22,543 nt of DNA from JASJHI01 sp965371355 (GCA_965371355.1 CBDUYD010000029.1:1-22543), one strand, 5' to 3'; numbered from the stretch's first letter, positions 1-7,357 are shown. The notes: generated from the sequence alone by a model not told the origin. A program made the numbers and translations.

Positions 1-39
1 CACCCCGAGCGCGTCCCCGTCACGCTCCTCCGCCGCTGA
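1..39 (+). CDS. possible C-terminal tail of an upstream gene (partial)
   Basis: Frame 1 is open from the window edge and ends at a TGA at 37-39, giving the tail HPERVPVTLLRR. The stop is followed almost at once by the intergenic repeat pair, and the next gene (188-2125) is convergent, so a plus-strand gene ending here fits the layout. Only 12 codons are visible, so neither the product nor the reality of the gene can be judged. Confidence 0.3.
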   Translation, partial: HPERVPVTLLRR

Positions 40-49
40 CCCGGGTCCG

Positions 50-185
50 CCGTTCCATGTGAGCAATTACCTACGACGAAGCCGCTTGCGCTCACCCAGA
101 CCCGGAGGGCGGCCCGATCCCCGTTCTGTGTGAGCGAACACCTATGACGAAGGCGTAATCGGTCACGCAGATTCGGAGGGTGGCC
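50..185. repeat. two tandem 65-bp intergenic repeat copies (D1, D2)
   Basis: Copy D1 (50-114) and copy D2 (121-185) align end to end without gaps at a period of 71 bp. They share the start CCGTTC..TGTGAGC, a middle block CCTA.GACGAAG.CG, and the end CGGAGGG.GGCC. Each has weak internal dyad symmetry (GTGAGC on the left against a GCTCAC or GGTCAC block on the right). They fill the space between the putative upstream gene end and the convergent helicase gene. Their ends resemble the repeats at 13576-13708 and 16557-16609, which begin CCGTTCTGTGT or CCATTCTGTGT and close with TTTCGG, so they may be a diverged subfamily. Function is unknown; a transcription end or mRNA-stabilising element is plausible. 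Confidence 0.7.
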
Positions 186-187
186 GG

Positions 188-2125
188 TCAGGGCAAGAGG
201 ATCGGGGGCGGGTCGGCGGTGGTGACGAGATCGAGGCGCTGCACGGCGCGGGTGAGGGCGACATAGAGCAGGCGGGCGCCTCGCGCGGTGAAGGCTTCGG
301 CTGAGCCCTCGGACAGGATGACGTGCGGCTGCACGACGACGACACCGTCGAACTCGAGCCCCTTCACCGCCTCGGGGGAGAACAGCGGCACGTCGGTGGC
401 GCCAAGATCGTGGACGTGGTCGACGGCGACGAGATCAACCTCGAGCAGGGCGGAGCGCACCAACTCGTGCAGTCCGGTCGGAGCGACGATGCCGGTCAGC
501 CGGTGGTGTGACTTCACCCCGGCAACCACGGCCGCCACCGCGGCGCCGAGTCGATCGGGATCGGCCCGGTGCCATGCAGGGGGATCGCCCGCCGTGCGGA
601 CGCTGATGCTCTCGGTCGCATCGACGCCGGTGAGCGGCAGCAGCCGATTGGCCACCGCCAGGATCGGGGCGGGCACGCGGTAGCCGATCGTGAGGTCGGC
701 GACCGACCCGTGGTCGTGGGACCCGGCCGCGGCCAAGCCGCTGAGAACATCCGACCAGCGCTCCTGTCCGGCCGGGGTGGTCGACTGGGCGACGTCGCCG
801 ACGAGTGTCATCGAGCCGCTCGGGCTGCGGCGCCCGATGACGCGCAGCGCAACCGCGGAGTGATCCTGCGCCTCGTCGACGATCACATGGCCGTAGGTGA
901 ACGGTGACCCGTTGAGGATCGAGTTCGCCTCGTCGACGAGTAGCTGGTCGGCACGGGTCCACACCCTCCGTTTCCCGGAAGGACCGGGCAGCAGACGGTC
1001 GACCAGCTCAACCGGCTTCTGTGTAGGCCACGCCTTGGTGATCGCCTTCTTCAGCTCGGACGCCCGGGCCCACGAGTCGTCCGAACCGGTGCGCCGGAGC
1101 ATCTCGCGTCGCGCGAGCACGCGCACCCGCTCGCGCCGTTCGTTGATCGGGATGACGCCGCCCTTCGCGGTGTCGAGCCACCCGGCGAACAGCTCCCGCG
1201 CGATCACATGGATACGGGCTCCGATCGCGACCCTGATGTCGTCCGGAGGGGGCACGATCGCCGCGAGCGCGGCCGATTCGAGCTCGATCAGACGCTCCGA
1301 GGAACCCTTCCAACGGGCCGTCTCGACATCGTCGAGGCCGGTCACGTCGACCCGTGGGATGCACATCTCGTCGACGGTGGTCTGGCGCACGCTGCGTTCG
1401 CCGAGCGAAGGCAGCACGTTGCCGATGTAGTCGAGGAACGCCCGGTTGGGCCCGATGACGAGGACACCATCGCGCGCCAGGCGTCCCCGGTACTCGAAAA
1501 GGAGATACGCGGCGCGGTGCAACGCCACGGCGGTCTTGCCGGTGCCGGGGCCGCCCTGCACGATCAGTACCTGGTCGAGCGCTGATCGGATCACCACGTC
1601 CTGCTCACGCTGGATCGTGGCGACGATCTCGCGCATCTCGCCCCATCGTTCGGCCCCGATCTCGGCGAGCACCGGATCGGGAATCCCTCCCGCCACCTCG
1701 CACTCGGAGGGATCGTCGAGGTGCTCGTCGAGGTATGCGGTGATCTCGCCCTCGTCGAGCGTGAACCTCCTCCGGAACGCGATCCCGAGCGGGTCGACCG
1801 CGGTGGCGCGGTAGAACGGCGCCGCGATCGGCGCCCGCCAGTCGACGACGACGGGATCGTGTCGGCCGTCCTCGATGTGGCGACGACCGATGTACCACCG
1901 ATCGTCGCCCTCGTCGATCCGTCCGAAGAAGTCGCCCGCACCCGGATCGGAGAGGTCGGCGAGGGCGTCGGCGACGGTGACCTCGATGTACTCCTTGGTG
2001 ATCGCATCGGCGGCACCCTCGGGATCGACCCGCGAGAGCCGATCGATCATCCCGTCGCGCGACGCCCGCGCAAATGTCAGGTGGGCGTTCTCGGCGCGCA
2101 GATCGGGGAAGAGTTGCTCGTGCAC
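188..2125 (-). CDS. HelD-like / UvrD-family ATP-dependent helicase (RNA polymerase recycling type)
   Basis: A superfamily 1 ATPase of 645 residues. Walker A is GGPGTGKT with Lys197, Walker B is VDEAQD with Asp417-Glu418, and the C-terminal UvrD block is seen in VKGLEFDGVVVV and LLYVALTRAVQRLDLV. The segment before Walker A (RWYIGRRHIEDG...VVVDWRAPIAAPFY) and the block after it (VLVIGPNRAFLDYIGNVLPSLGE) are typical of HelD proteins, which release stalled RNA polymerase, rather than of DNA-repair UvrD. The N-terminal part before the RWYIGR block is only about 80 residues, shorter than the long coiled coil of classical HelD. The chosen GTG start at 2125 is the only reasonable start near the homologous region; the frame runs open far upstream, but that part is antisense to plsY and the OYE gene. 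There is no Shine-Dalgarno sequence; a TAGCTT box ends 10 nt before the GTG. The gene diverges from plsY. Confidence 0.88.
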   Translation of the reverse strand: MHEQLFPDLRAENAHLTFARASRDGMIDRLSRVDPEGAADAITKEYIEVTVADALADLSDPGAGDFFGRIDEGDDRWYIGRRHIEDGRHDPVVVDWRAPIAAPFYRATAVDPLGIAFRRRFTLDEGEITAYLDEHLDDPSECEVAGGIPDPVLAEIGAERWGEMREIVATIQREQDVVIRSALDQVLIVQGGPGTGKTAVALHRAAYLLFEYRGRLARDGVLVIGPNRAFLDYIGNVLPSLGERSVRQTTVDEMCIPRVDVTGLDDVETARWKGSSERLIELESAALAAIVPPPDDIRVAIGARIHVIARELFAGWLDTAKGGVIPINERRERVRVLARREMLRRTGSDDSWARASELKKAITKAWPTQKPVELVDRLLPGPSGKRRVWTRADQLLVDEANSILNGSPFTYGHVIVDEAQDHSAVALRVIGRRSPSGSMTLVGDVAQSTTPAGQERWSDVLSGLAAAGSHDHGSVADLTIGYRVPAPILAVANRLLPLTGVDATESISVRTAGDPPAWHRADPDRLGAAVAAVVAGVKSHHRLTGIVAPTGLHELVRSALLEVDLVAVDHVHDLGATDVPLFSPEAVKGLEFDGVVVVQPHVILSEGSAEAFTARGARLLYVALTRAVQRLDLVTTADPPPILLP

Positions 2126-2200
2126 AGGGGGCGACAAGCTACCGCGTGGCAAACGGCGAACCGCTCGGAGATTCGGCGAAGTCGCCGGAACGGCCGGGAG

Positions 2201-2797
2201 ATGGCAGGATCGTGCGCGGTGCCGCTGCTGTTGATCGCCTTCTCCTACCTGATGGGCACGTTCCCGAGCGCGATCCTCGTCGCCAAGGCGAACGGCATCG
2301 ACATCGCCTCGTTCGGCTCGGGGAACCCCGGTGCATCGAACGTCACCCGCGCGCTCGGCTGGCGCAAAGGCGTCTGGGTGTACGTGCTCGACGCACTCAA
2401 GGGCGCCATCCCGACCGCGATCGCACTCGTCGTCGACGGGCGGCCGCTCGCCTACTGGTGCGGCGCCGCCGCGATCATCGGCCACATGTTCCCCGTGTTC
2501 CGACGATTCAAGGGCGGAAAGGGTGTGGCGACCGGCTCGGGCGTACTCGTCGTGATGTTCCCGATCCTCTTCGTCATCAGCGTCGCAACCTGGTGGATCA
2601 TCACGAAAGTGACCGGCAAGGCGGCGATCGGTTCGATCGTGGCCGCACTCATCATCCCGATCGGCTTCGCCGTCGCGGGTGTGGAGGCGTGGGAGTTCGG
2701 CGCCGTGCTCCTCCTCTCCGCGCTCGTCGCGATGAGACACTGGGGCAACGTCGCGCGCATGATCCGGCGCGAAGAACACTCGCTCAGCCGGGACTGA
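2201..2797 (+). CDS. plsY: glycerol-3-phosphate acyltransferase PlsY
   Basis: An integral membrane acyltransferase of 198 residues that moves the acyl group from acyl-phosphate to glycerol-3-phosphate, the first step of phospholipid synthesis. PlsY signatures are clear: LMGTFPSAILVAK near the N-terminus, GSGNPGASNVTRALG at about residues 37-51, and GHMFPVFRRFKGGKGVATG at about 93-111. Several hydrophobic helices follow (VLVVMFPILFVISVATWWII and the AALIIPIGFAVAG region). The length is normal for the family. ATG 2201 has GGGAG directly against it, too close for a good ribosome site; a GTG at 2219 with AGGA 9 nt upstream is an alternative start that removes only six residues. The downstream OYE gene starts 6 bp after the stop, so the two are probably co-transcribed. 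Confidence 0.93.
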   Translation: MAGSCAVPLLLIAFSYLMGTFPSAILVAKANGIDIASFGSGNPGASNVTRALGWRKGVWVYVLDALKGAIPTAIALVVDGRPLAYWCGAAAIIGHMFPVFRRFKGGKGVATGSGVLVVMFPILFVISVATWWIITKVTGKAAIGSIVAALIIPIGFAVAGVEAWEFGAVLLLSALVAMRHWGNVARMIRREEHSLSRD

Positions 2798-2803
2798 CCC
2801 TCG

Positions 2804-4696
2804 ATGAAGCTGCTCGAACCACTCCAGCTCGGACCACGAACCGCCCCCAACCGGATCCTGTTCGGTCCGCACGTCACCAATCTCGGCGACGACGAGCGCC
2901 GACTCACCGCCCGCCACGTCGCGTACTACGAACGCCGCGCCCGGGGCGGGTGCGGCACGATCATCGTCGAGGGCGCCTCGGTGCACACCTCCGATCACCC
3001 TTACGAGCGAGCGCCGCTCGCCGAGCGCTGCGCTCCAGGGTGGAGCGACATCGCCGCCGCCTGTCGGCCCCACGGATCGCTCGTGATGGCGTCGCTCGAC
3101 CACGCCGGCGGTCAGGGCTCGTCGGCGTATGACCAGACGCCGCTGTGGGCACCGGGCCGCGTGCCCGAGGTGAACACGCGCGAGGTGCCCAAGCTGATGG
3201 AGGTCGATGACATCGAAGCCGTCATCGGGGGCTTCGGCACCGCCGCCGGCCTCGCCGCCGAGGCGGGACTCGATGGCGTCGAGGTCAATGCCGGACAGTT
3301 CAGCCTCGTGCGCCAGTTCATCTCCGGGCTCACCAACGAGCGCGATGACGAGTGGAGCGGCGACAAGATGCTGTTCGCCCGGCGTGTCGTCGCGGCCACC
3401 CGCGCCGCGCTCGGAGACGAACGTATCCTCGTCGTGCGGCTCTGCTGCGATGAGCTCGCGCCGTGGGCCGGCATCACACCCGAGATGGCACCCGACATCG
3501 CCGAGGCGCTCGTCGGTGTCGGCGCCGACGCGATCGTGGTGACGCGCGGATCGATCTACTCCGTGTCGATGACGCGGGCGGACTTCCATCACCCGGGCGG
3601 CTACAACGTCGACGTCGCGCGGGCGGTGCGCGAGCGGGTCGACGTGCCCATCGTGCTCCAGGGCTCGATCGTCGAGTGGGGCCAGGCCGAGTGGGCGCTC
3701 GGCGGATTCGACGACGACGCGAGCTGTGACGGCGTCGAGATCACGCGCGGCCAGATCGCGGACCCGGACTATGTCGCGAAACTGGCATCCGGAGAGCCCG
3801 ACCGCATCCGCCCGTGCACGCTCTGCAACCAGACCTGCCAGGTGAGAGATGCGCGCAATCCGATCGTCACCTGTGTCGGCGAGCCCTCGAGCGGCCGCGA
3901 GACCGAGGACCCGGACTGGTACGTCCCGGCCACCGCGCCCCGCGAGGTGACCATCATCGGCGGGGGTCCGGCGGGGCTCGAGACCGCGCGTGTGGCTGCC
4001 ATCCGGGGTCACCGGGTACGGCTCCTCGAACGACGCGGGCGACTCGGGGGAATGGCCCGGATCGCCGGTCCGCACGGTGCGCTCGTCGACTGGTACGGGC
4101 GCGAACTCGAGCGGACCGGGGTCGAGGTCGAACTCGGTGTCGGCGTCGCAGAGGCTCCCGATGCCGTGTTCGACGCCGCGACCGTGCAGTGCACCGGTTC
4201 GCGCCGCGGAGTCGCCACCTACGACATCGATGACGACGCTGTGCCGGTGCTCGACATCGCCGAGATCCGCGAGGGTGTCGTCGAACTGCCACCCGACGGC
4301 GATGTGGTCGTGTTCGATCCGATCGGCGGACCGATCGGTGTGGCGATCGCCGAGGAACTCGGATCGCGGGCCGTGCTCGTCACCCAGGACAACATCCCCG
4401 GCAACGAACTGTCGCGCAGCGGCGACCTCGCGAACGCGAGCGTTCGGCTGGCGCGGTCGGGGGTCACCGTCGAACGCCGGACCCTGCTGCGGGCGGTGAC
4501 CGCGACCGGTGCCGACGTCGAGGATCGGTACAGCGGTGAGCGACGGATCATCGAGTGTGCCGCTGTCGTCGACTGCGGGTTCAGGCTCGCGTACACTCCG
4601 ATCGACGACGTCCGGCTGCGCGCCGGCGACGCGGTTGCCCCTCGAACCGTCCATGAAGCGATCCTGGAGGGTCGCCGAATCGCTCTCGGCCTGTGA
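2804..4696 (+). CDS. mycofactocin-system FadH/OYE family oxidoreductase (type 1-like)
   Basis: A 630-residue Old Yellow Enzyme / 2,4-dienoyl-CoA reductase-like flavoenzyme. Residues 1 to about 335 form the FMN TIM barrel (MKLLEPLQLGPRTAPNRILF, FGPHVTNLG, DHAGGQGSSAYDQ, QFISGLTNERDDEW, CDELAPWAGITPEMAP). A 4Fe-4S cluster motif follows, with Cys338, Cys341, Cys345 and Cys357. A nucleotide-binding domain starts at VTIIGGGPAGLE (about residue 383), and the rest resembles the FadH FAD/NAD module. The wording of the barrel motifs and of CTLCNQTCQVRDARNPIVTC matches what I recall of the oxidoreductase encoded near mycofactocin cassettes. Mycofactocin is a peptide-derived redox cofactor; no mftA-F gene is in this window, so the link rests on subfamily resemblance. 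There is no ribosome binding site in the 6-bp gap, so translation is probably coupled to plsY. Confidence 0.82.
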   Translation: MKLLEPLQLGPRTAPNRILFGPHVTNLGDDERRLTARHVAYYERRARGGCGTIIVEGASVHTSDHPYERAPLAERCAPGWSDIAAACRPHGSLVMASLDHAGGQGSSAYDQTPLWAPGRVPEVNTREVPKLMEVDDIEAVIGGFGTAAGLAAEAGLDGVEVNAGQFSLVRQFISGLTNERDDEWSGDKMLFARRVVAATRAALGDERILVVRLCCDELAPWAGITPEMAPDIAEALVGVGADAIVVTRGSIYSVSMTRADFHHPGGYNVDVARAVRERVDVPIVLQGSIVEWGQAEWALGGFDDDASCDGVEITRGQIADPDYVAKLASGEPDRIRPCTLCNQTCQVRDARNPIVTCVGEPSSGRETEDPDWYVPATAPREVTIIGGGPAGLETARVAAIRGHRVRLLERRGRLGGMARIAGPHGALVDWYGRELERTGVEVELGVGVAEAPDAVFDAATVQCTGSRRGVATYDIDDDAVPVLDIAEIREGVVELPPDGDVVVFDPIGGPIGVAIAEELGSRAVLVTQDNIPGNELSRSGDLANASVRLARSGVTVERRTLLRAVTATGADVEDRYSGERRIIECAAVVDCGFRLAYTPIDDVRLRAGDAVAPRTVHEAILEGRRIALGL

Positions 4697-4702
4697 CGCG
4701 AT

Positions 4703-4730
4703 GATGCCCCGTGGTCGTCCACGGGGCATC
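4703..4730. terminator. bidirectional hairpin terminator
   Basis: A perfect inverted repeat: 12-bp stem GATGCCCCGTGG (4703-4714), loop TCGT, and the complementary arm at 4719-4730. It lies 6 bp past the OYE stop codon on the plus strand and 18 bp past the stop of a possible minus-strand peptide gene (4749-4790). No clear T-tract follows on either side, which is common for GC-rich actinobacterial terminators. Confidence 0.75.
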
Positions 4731-4748
4731 TTCGGTACTCGAGTGGTC

Positions 4749-4790
4749 TCACTTGCTGCCGGTGACCCTGGTGACGTTGTGGTACTTCAT
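4749..4790 (-). CDS. possible 13-codon peptide gene with its own ribosome binding site
   Basis: On the minus strand an ATG at 4790 opens a short frame encoding MKYHNVTRVTGSK, ending in TGA at 4749. AGGAG lies at 4805-4801, 10 nt before the ATG, and the strong hairpin at 4703-4730 follows the stop. The frame extends upstream without a stop to a GTG, so a roughly 35-residue version is also possible. I do not recognise the peptide. It is basic and lacks hydrophobic stretches, so it is not a signal or membrane peptide. It could be a real small protein, a leader peptide, or chance within a small RNA. It sits in an otherwise geneless 250-bp gap. Confidence 0.35.
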   Translation of the reverse strand: MKYHNVTRVTGSK

Positions 4791-4946
4791 GGTTCTGCTT
4801 CTCCTGTTTGGTTCGAGTTGTTGCTGTCGTGATGTGCTCTCGTCGACGGTCTCCACGATGACGGAACCGCACGATCGAGTCTTGGAGGAGGCGTGGAGAA
4901 GATCTGTACATCCCCTGGAGCGTCCGCGCCCTGCCACACTCTCGAC

Positions 4947-5717
4947 ATGGCTGAGGATCTGTTCGACCTGACCGACCGCGTCGCCGTCGTCACCGGCGGC
5001 TCACGGGGACTCGGACGCGAGATGGTGCTCGCATTCGCAGACCGCGGCGCCGACGTCGTGATCGCCAGCCGCAAGCTCGACAACTGCGAAGCCCTCTGCC
5101 GAGAGGTCGAGCGAGGCGGGCGCAATGCACTCCCCGTCGCCTATCACGCCGGTGAGTGGGCCGACAGCGACGCCCTCTACGAGGCTGCCTACGGGCAGTT
5201 CGGCCGGGTCGACGTGCTGGTCAACAACGCCGGCATGTCGCCGCTCTACAAGTCGATCGACACGATCACCGAAGCGCTCTACGACAAGGTGATGGACGTC
5301 AACTTCAAGGGCCCGTTCCGGCTCTCGGCGCTCGTCGGCACCCGGATGGCCGGGCCCGATCACGGCGGGAGCGACGGTGGATCGATCATCTTCGTGTCGT
5401 CGATCGCTTCGCGTCGGCCCGGTCCGGACGAACTGGTCTACGGCGCGGCGAAAGCAGGACTCAACAACCTCACCTACGGGCTCGCCCGCACGCTCGGTCC
5501 GAAGGTCCGGGTCAACTGCATCGTGCCGGGGCCGTTCCTTACCGACATCTCCAAGGCGTGGGATCTCGAGTCGTTCAAGCGAACCGCGAGCACATCGTTC
5601 GCGCTCGGTCGCGGCGGTCGACCCCACGAGATCGTCGGTGCCGCGCTCTACCTCGCTAGTGACGCGTCGAGCTACACGACGGGCGCGCTGATCGACGTCG
5701 ACGGGGGACCGCGCTAG
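4947..5717 (+). CDS. SDR family NAD(P)-dependent oxidoreductase
   Basis: A classical short-chain dehydrogenase/reductase of 256 residues. The nucleotide-binding motif TGGSRGLG is at residues 16-23, NNAG at 93-96, the catalytic Ser at 152, and Tyr165-x3-Lys169 (YGAAK). It ends in the usual ASSYTTGALIDVDGG. The substrate cannot be told from sequence. The start at ATG 4947 gives the normal N-terminus (LFDLTDRVAVVTGG) but has no ribosome binding site. A GTG at 4893 with GGAGG 4 nt before it would add 18 residues (MEKICTSPG...) that do not resemble the family. It stands alone on the plus strand, downstream of the OYE unit and its terminator; an RNA hairpin region follows its stop. Confidence 0.9.
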   Translation: MAEDLFDLTDRVAVVTGGSRGLGREMVLAFADRGADVVIASRKLDNCEALCREVERGGRNALPVAYHAGEWADSDALYEAAYGQFGRVDVLVNNAGMSPLYKSIDTITEALYDKVMDVNFKGPFRLSALVGTRMAGPDHGGSDGGSIIFVSSIASRRPGPDELVYGAAKAGLNNLTYGLARTLGPKVRVNCIVPGPFLTDISKAWDLESFKRTASTSFALGRGGRPHEIVGAALYLASDASSYTTGALIDVDGGPR

Positions 5718-5726
5718 AAATCTCGG

Positions 5727-5780
5727 ATTCCCCTGTCGGAGGGGAGCCGTCTCCGACGATGAACCCTGTGTGAGGGGAAT
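5727..5780 (+). promoter_or_regulatory. leader RNA structure that could hide the sigma-factor ribosome binding site
   Basis: ATTCCCCT (5727-5734) is perfectly complementary to AGGGGAAT (5773-5780), which contains the ribosome binding site of the sigma factor gene starting at 5784. Directly after the first arm lies a second hairpin, GTCGGAG (5735-5741) with CTCCGAC (5751-5757) and a 9-nt loop. The two helices could stack, leaving a 15-nt single strand. A smaller alternative pairs CCCT (5764-5767) with AGGG (5773-5776). The element might instead act partly as terminator for the preceding SDR gene. The pairings are read from sequence; regulation is inferred. Confidence 0.5.
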
Positions 5781-5783
5781 GGT

Positions 5784-6308
5784 GTGAGTGTGAGGGCGAT
5801 GGCGCAGGCCGACGACGAGCAACGAGCAGAGCTACTCGATCTGTACGAGGTCGCGCTGCCCGATGTCTACGGCTACCTCCAACGGCGATGCCGCAATCGT
5901 GCGACCGCCGAGGATCTGACCACCGAGGTGTTCCTCGCCGCGGTCGAGTCGATTCAGCGAAGGGTCGTGGCCGACGTCACCGTCGCCTGGCTGATCGGCA
6001 TCGCCAGACACAAGCTCGTCGACCACTGGCGGCGCACCGAGCGCGACGAGCGCAACATCAGGGCGGTGGCTGCGGAGCCCGCTCCCGTCGACGACGCGTG
6101 GGAGATCCATCTCGATGTGCTCACCGCCCGCGATGTGCTGGGCGAACTGGGCGGACATCACCGGGCGGCGCTCACCCTGCGCTACGTCGACGACCTACCG
6201 GTGAACGACGTCGCGTCGGCGCTCGGACGCACGGTGCACGCGACCGAGGCGCTGCTCGTCCGCGCCCGCCGCGCATTCCGCGCCCGCTACGAGGAGGTTG
6301 CGACATGA
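5784..6308 (+). CDS. ECF-type RNA polymerase sigma factor
   Basis: A 174-residue sigma-70 family protein of extracytoplasmic-function size. Region 2 covers about residues 15-90 (LYEVALPDVYGYLQRRC, ATAEDLTTEVFLAAV, VAWLIGIARHKLVDHWRR). Region 4 covers about 115-170 (HHRAALTLRYVDDLPVNDVASALGRTVHATEALLVRARRAFR), a helix-turn-helix for -35 recognition. The GTG start at 5784 has AGGGGA (5773-5778) at good spacing. There is no C-terminal SnoaL-like extension. The stop overlaps the start of the VOC gene (ATGA), so the two are translated together. No anti-sigma gene is visible nearby. Confidence 0.93.
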   Translation: MSVRAMAQADDEQRAELLDLYEVALPDVYGYLQRRCRNRATAEDLTTEVFLAAVESIQRRVVADVTVAWLIGIARHKLVDHWRRTERDERNIRAVAAEPAPVDDAWEIHLDVLTARDVLGELGGHHRAALTLRYVDDLPVNDVASALGRTVHATEALLVRARRAFRARYEEVAT

Positions 6309-7273
6309 ACGCGTTCGAGTGGTTGCGCAGCGACGACTCCGTGCCAGCCCGACCCGATCCCAGATTCACATCCCGCCTGCGATCCGAGATCGAGGCCGCC
6401 TTCACACCCGAGATCGAACTTCCCCGACGAAAGGCACCGACAACCATGACCGATCAGATCGCACCCGATCCGCAACCGGCGCACCAGATCGTCACGCCCT
6501 ACCTGGCGGTCGATGACGCTTCGGCCGCCCTCGATTGGTACCGCCACGCGCTCGGCGCGGTCGAGGTGACCCGCTACACCGGCGACGACGGCAGGGTCGG
6601 TCACGCCGAGATCTCGGTCCACGGTGCGCGCATCTACCTCTCCGATGCCTACCCCGAGATCGGTGTCGTGGCCGCCTCGAGCCATGAGGGCACCTCGGTG
6701 TCTCTGCATCTCGAGGTCGACGACGTCGATGCCGTCCATGCTCGAGCCGTCGAGCACGGTGCGATCTCGGGGCGCGACCCCGCCGATCAGCCACACGGGG
6801 CGCGGTCGGCCGCGATCAGCGACCCATCCGGTCATCGTTGGATGTTCAACCAGCAGATCACCACACCCTCGATCGACGAGATCGATGCCGCCACGCCGGG
6901 GTTCAGCGTCACGGGCGCCTCTCCCAGCGCGATCCAGCAACGCCCGATCGAGCTCGGGTACTACACGATCCACACCGACGACATCGGTCGAGCTGCGGCG
7001 TTCTACTCGTCGCTGTTCGGATGGGACGTCGACCCCGAGAGTGGGCACGTGGACAACTGCGATCTCCCGTTCGGGTTCGAGAGCCGGCACTTCGAGGACG
7101 GCTACCACCTCTGGATGACCGTCCGCGACCCCGAGCCCGTGCTCGCCAGGGTCCTCGAACTGGGCGGTGAGATTCTCGGCGACTCCGAGAGCCGGTCGGG
7201 CCGGTCGATCGAGTGCCGCGACGATCAGGGCAACCGGTTCGACCTCCACGAACCCGCTCCCGGCTTCGGCTGA
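6305..7273 (+). CDS. two-domain VOC (glyoxalase-fold) protein coupled to the sigma factor
   Basis: A 322-residue protein with two vicinal-oxygen-chelate domains. The first spans about residues 60-180 (VTPYLAVDDASAALDWYRHALGA ... SLHLEVDDVDAVHARAVEHGA ... ISDPSGHRWMF). The second spans about 215-320 (YYTIHTDDIGRAAAFYSSLFGW ... CRDDQGNRFDLHEP). The first 45 residues (MNAFEWLRSDDSVPARPDPRF, then TSRLRSEIEAAF) lie outside the VOC folds. They read like the charged N-terminal helix of proteins encoded after ECF sigma genes. The start at 6305 has GAGGAGG 7 nt upstream and overlaps the sigma stop by 4 bp. The substrate is unknown; the first domain resembles PhnB-like VOC proteins. A role in sensing or modulating the sigma factor is inference from the coupling. 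Confidence 0.88.
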   Translation: MNAFEWLRSDDSVPARPDPRFTSRLRSEIEAAFTPEIELPRRKAPTTMTDQIAPDPQPAHQIVTPYLAVDDASAALDWYRHALGAVEVTRYTGDDGRVGHAEISVHGARIYLSDAYPEIGVVAASSHEGTSVSLHLEVDDVDAVHARAVEHGAISGRDPADQPHGARSAAISDPSGHRWMFNQQITTPSIDEIDAATPGFSVTGASPSAIQQRPIELGYYTIHTDDIGRAAAFYSSLFGWDVDPESGHVDNCDLPFGFESRHFEDGYHLWMTVRDPEPVLARVLELGGEILGDSESRSGRSIECRDDQGNRFDLHEPAPGFG

Positions 7274-7284
7274 CACCCCTGCGC

Positions 7285-7321
7285 CACATCCGTCGCGCTG
7301 CCGCCGATCGACGGTGATGTG
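7285..7321 (+). terminator. hairpin after the sigma/VOC operon
   Basis: CACATC (7285-7290) plus CGTCG (7291-7295) pair with CGACG (7309-7313) plus GATGTG (7316-7321), with a 2-nt bulge and a 13-nt loop. It begins 12 bp after the VOC stop and just before the promoter of the macroglobulin gene. It is a probable terminator without a T-tract. Confidence 0.5.
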
Positions 7322-7331
7322 CGAACCTCTG

Positions 7332-7357
7332 GGAACCCCTCGGCGATGCACGGCGTC
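7332..7357 (+). promoter_or_regulatory. ECF-type promoter, GGAACC-N16-CGTC
   Basis: GGAACC at 7332-7337 and CGTC at 7354-7357 are separated by exactly 16 nt. This is the arrangement of many ECF-sigma promoters (an AAC-containing -35 and a GTC-type -10). Transcription would start near 7364-7366, giving a leader of about 40 nt with a strong ribosome site before the macroglobulin start at 7405. The sigma gene at 5784 is the obvious candidate for recognising it, but that pairing is inference. Confidence 0.5.

Noticed and set aside
2126..4729. Upstream extension of the minus-strand helicase frame to a 1513-residue protein
   Set aside because: The extension is antisense to plsY and the OYE gene, both with clear family motifs. 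Its composition (Asp/Arg/His/Gly-rich, no domains) is what a GC-rich shadow frame gives.
4711..4971. 86-residue plus-strand frame in the gap before the SDR gene
   Set aside because: No ribosome site, it begins inside the terminator hairpin, and it runs across the SDR start in another frame.
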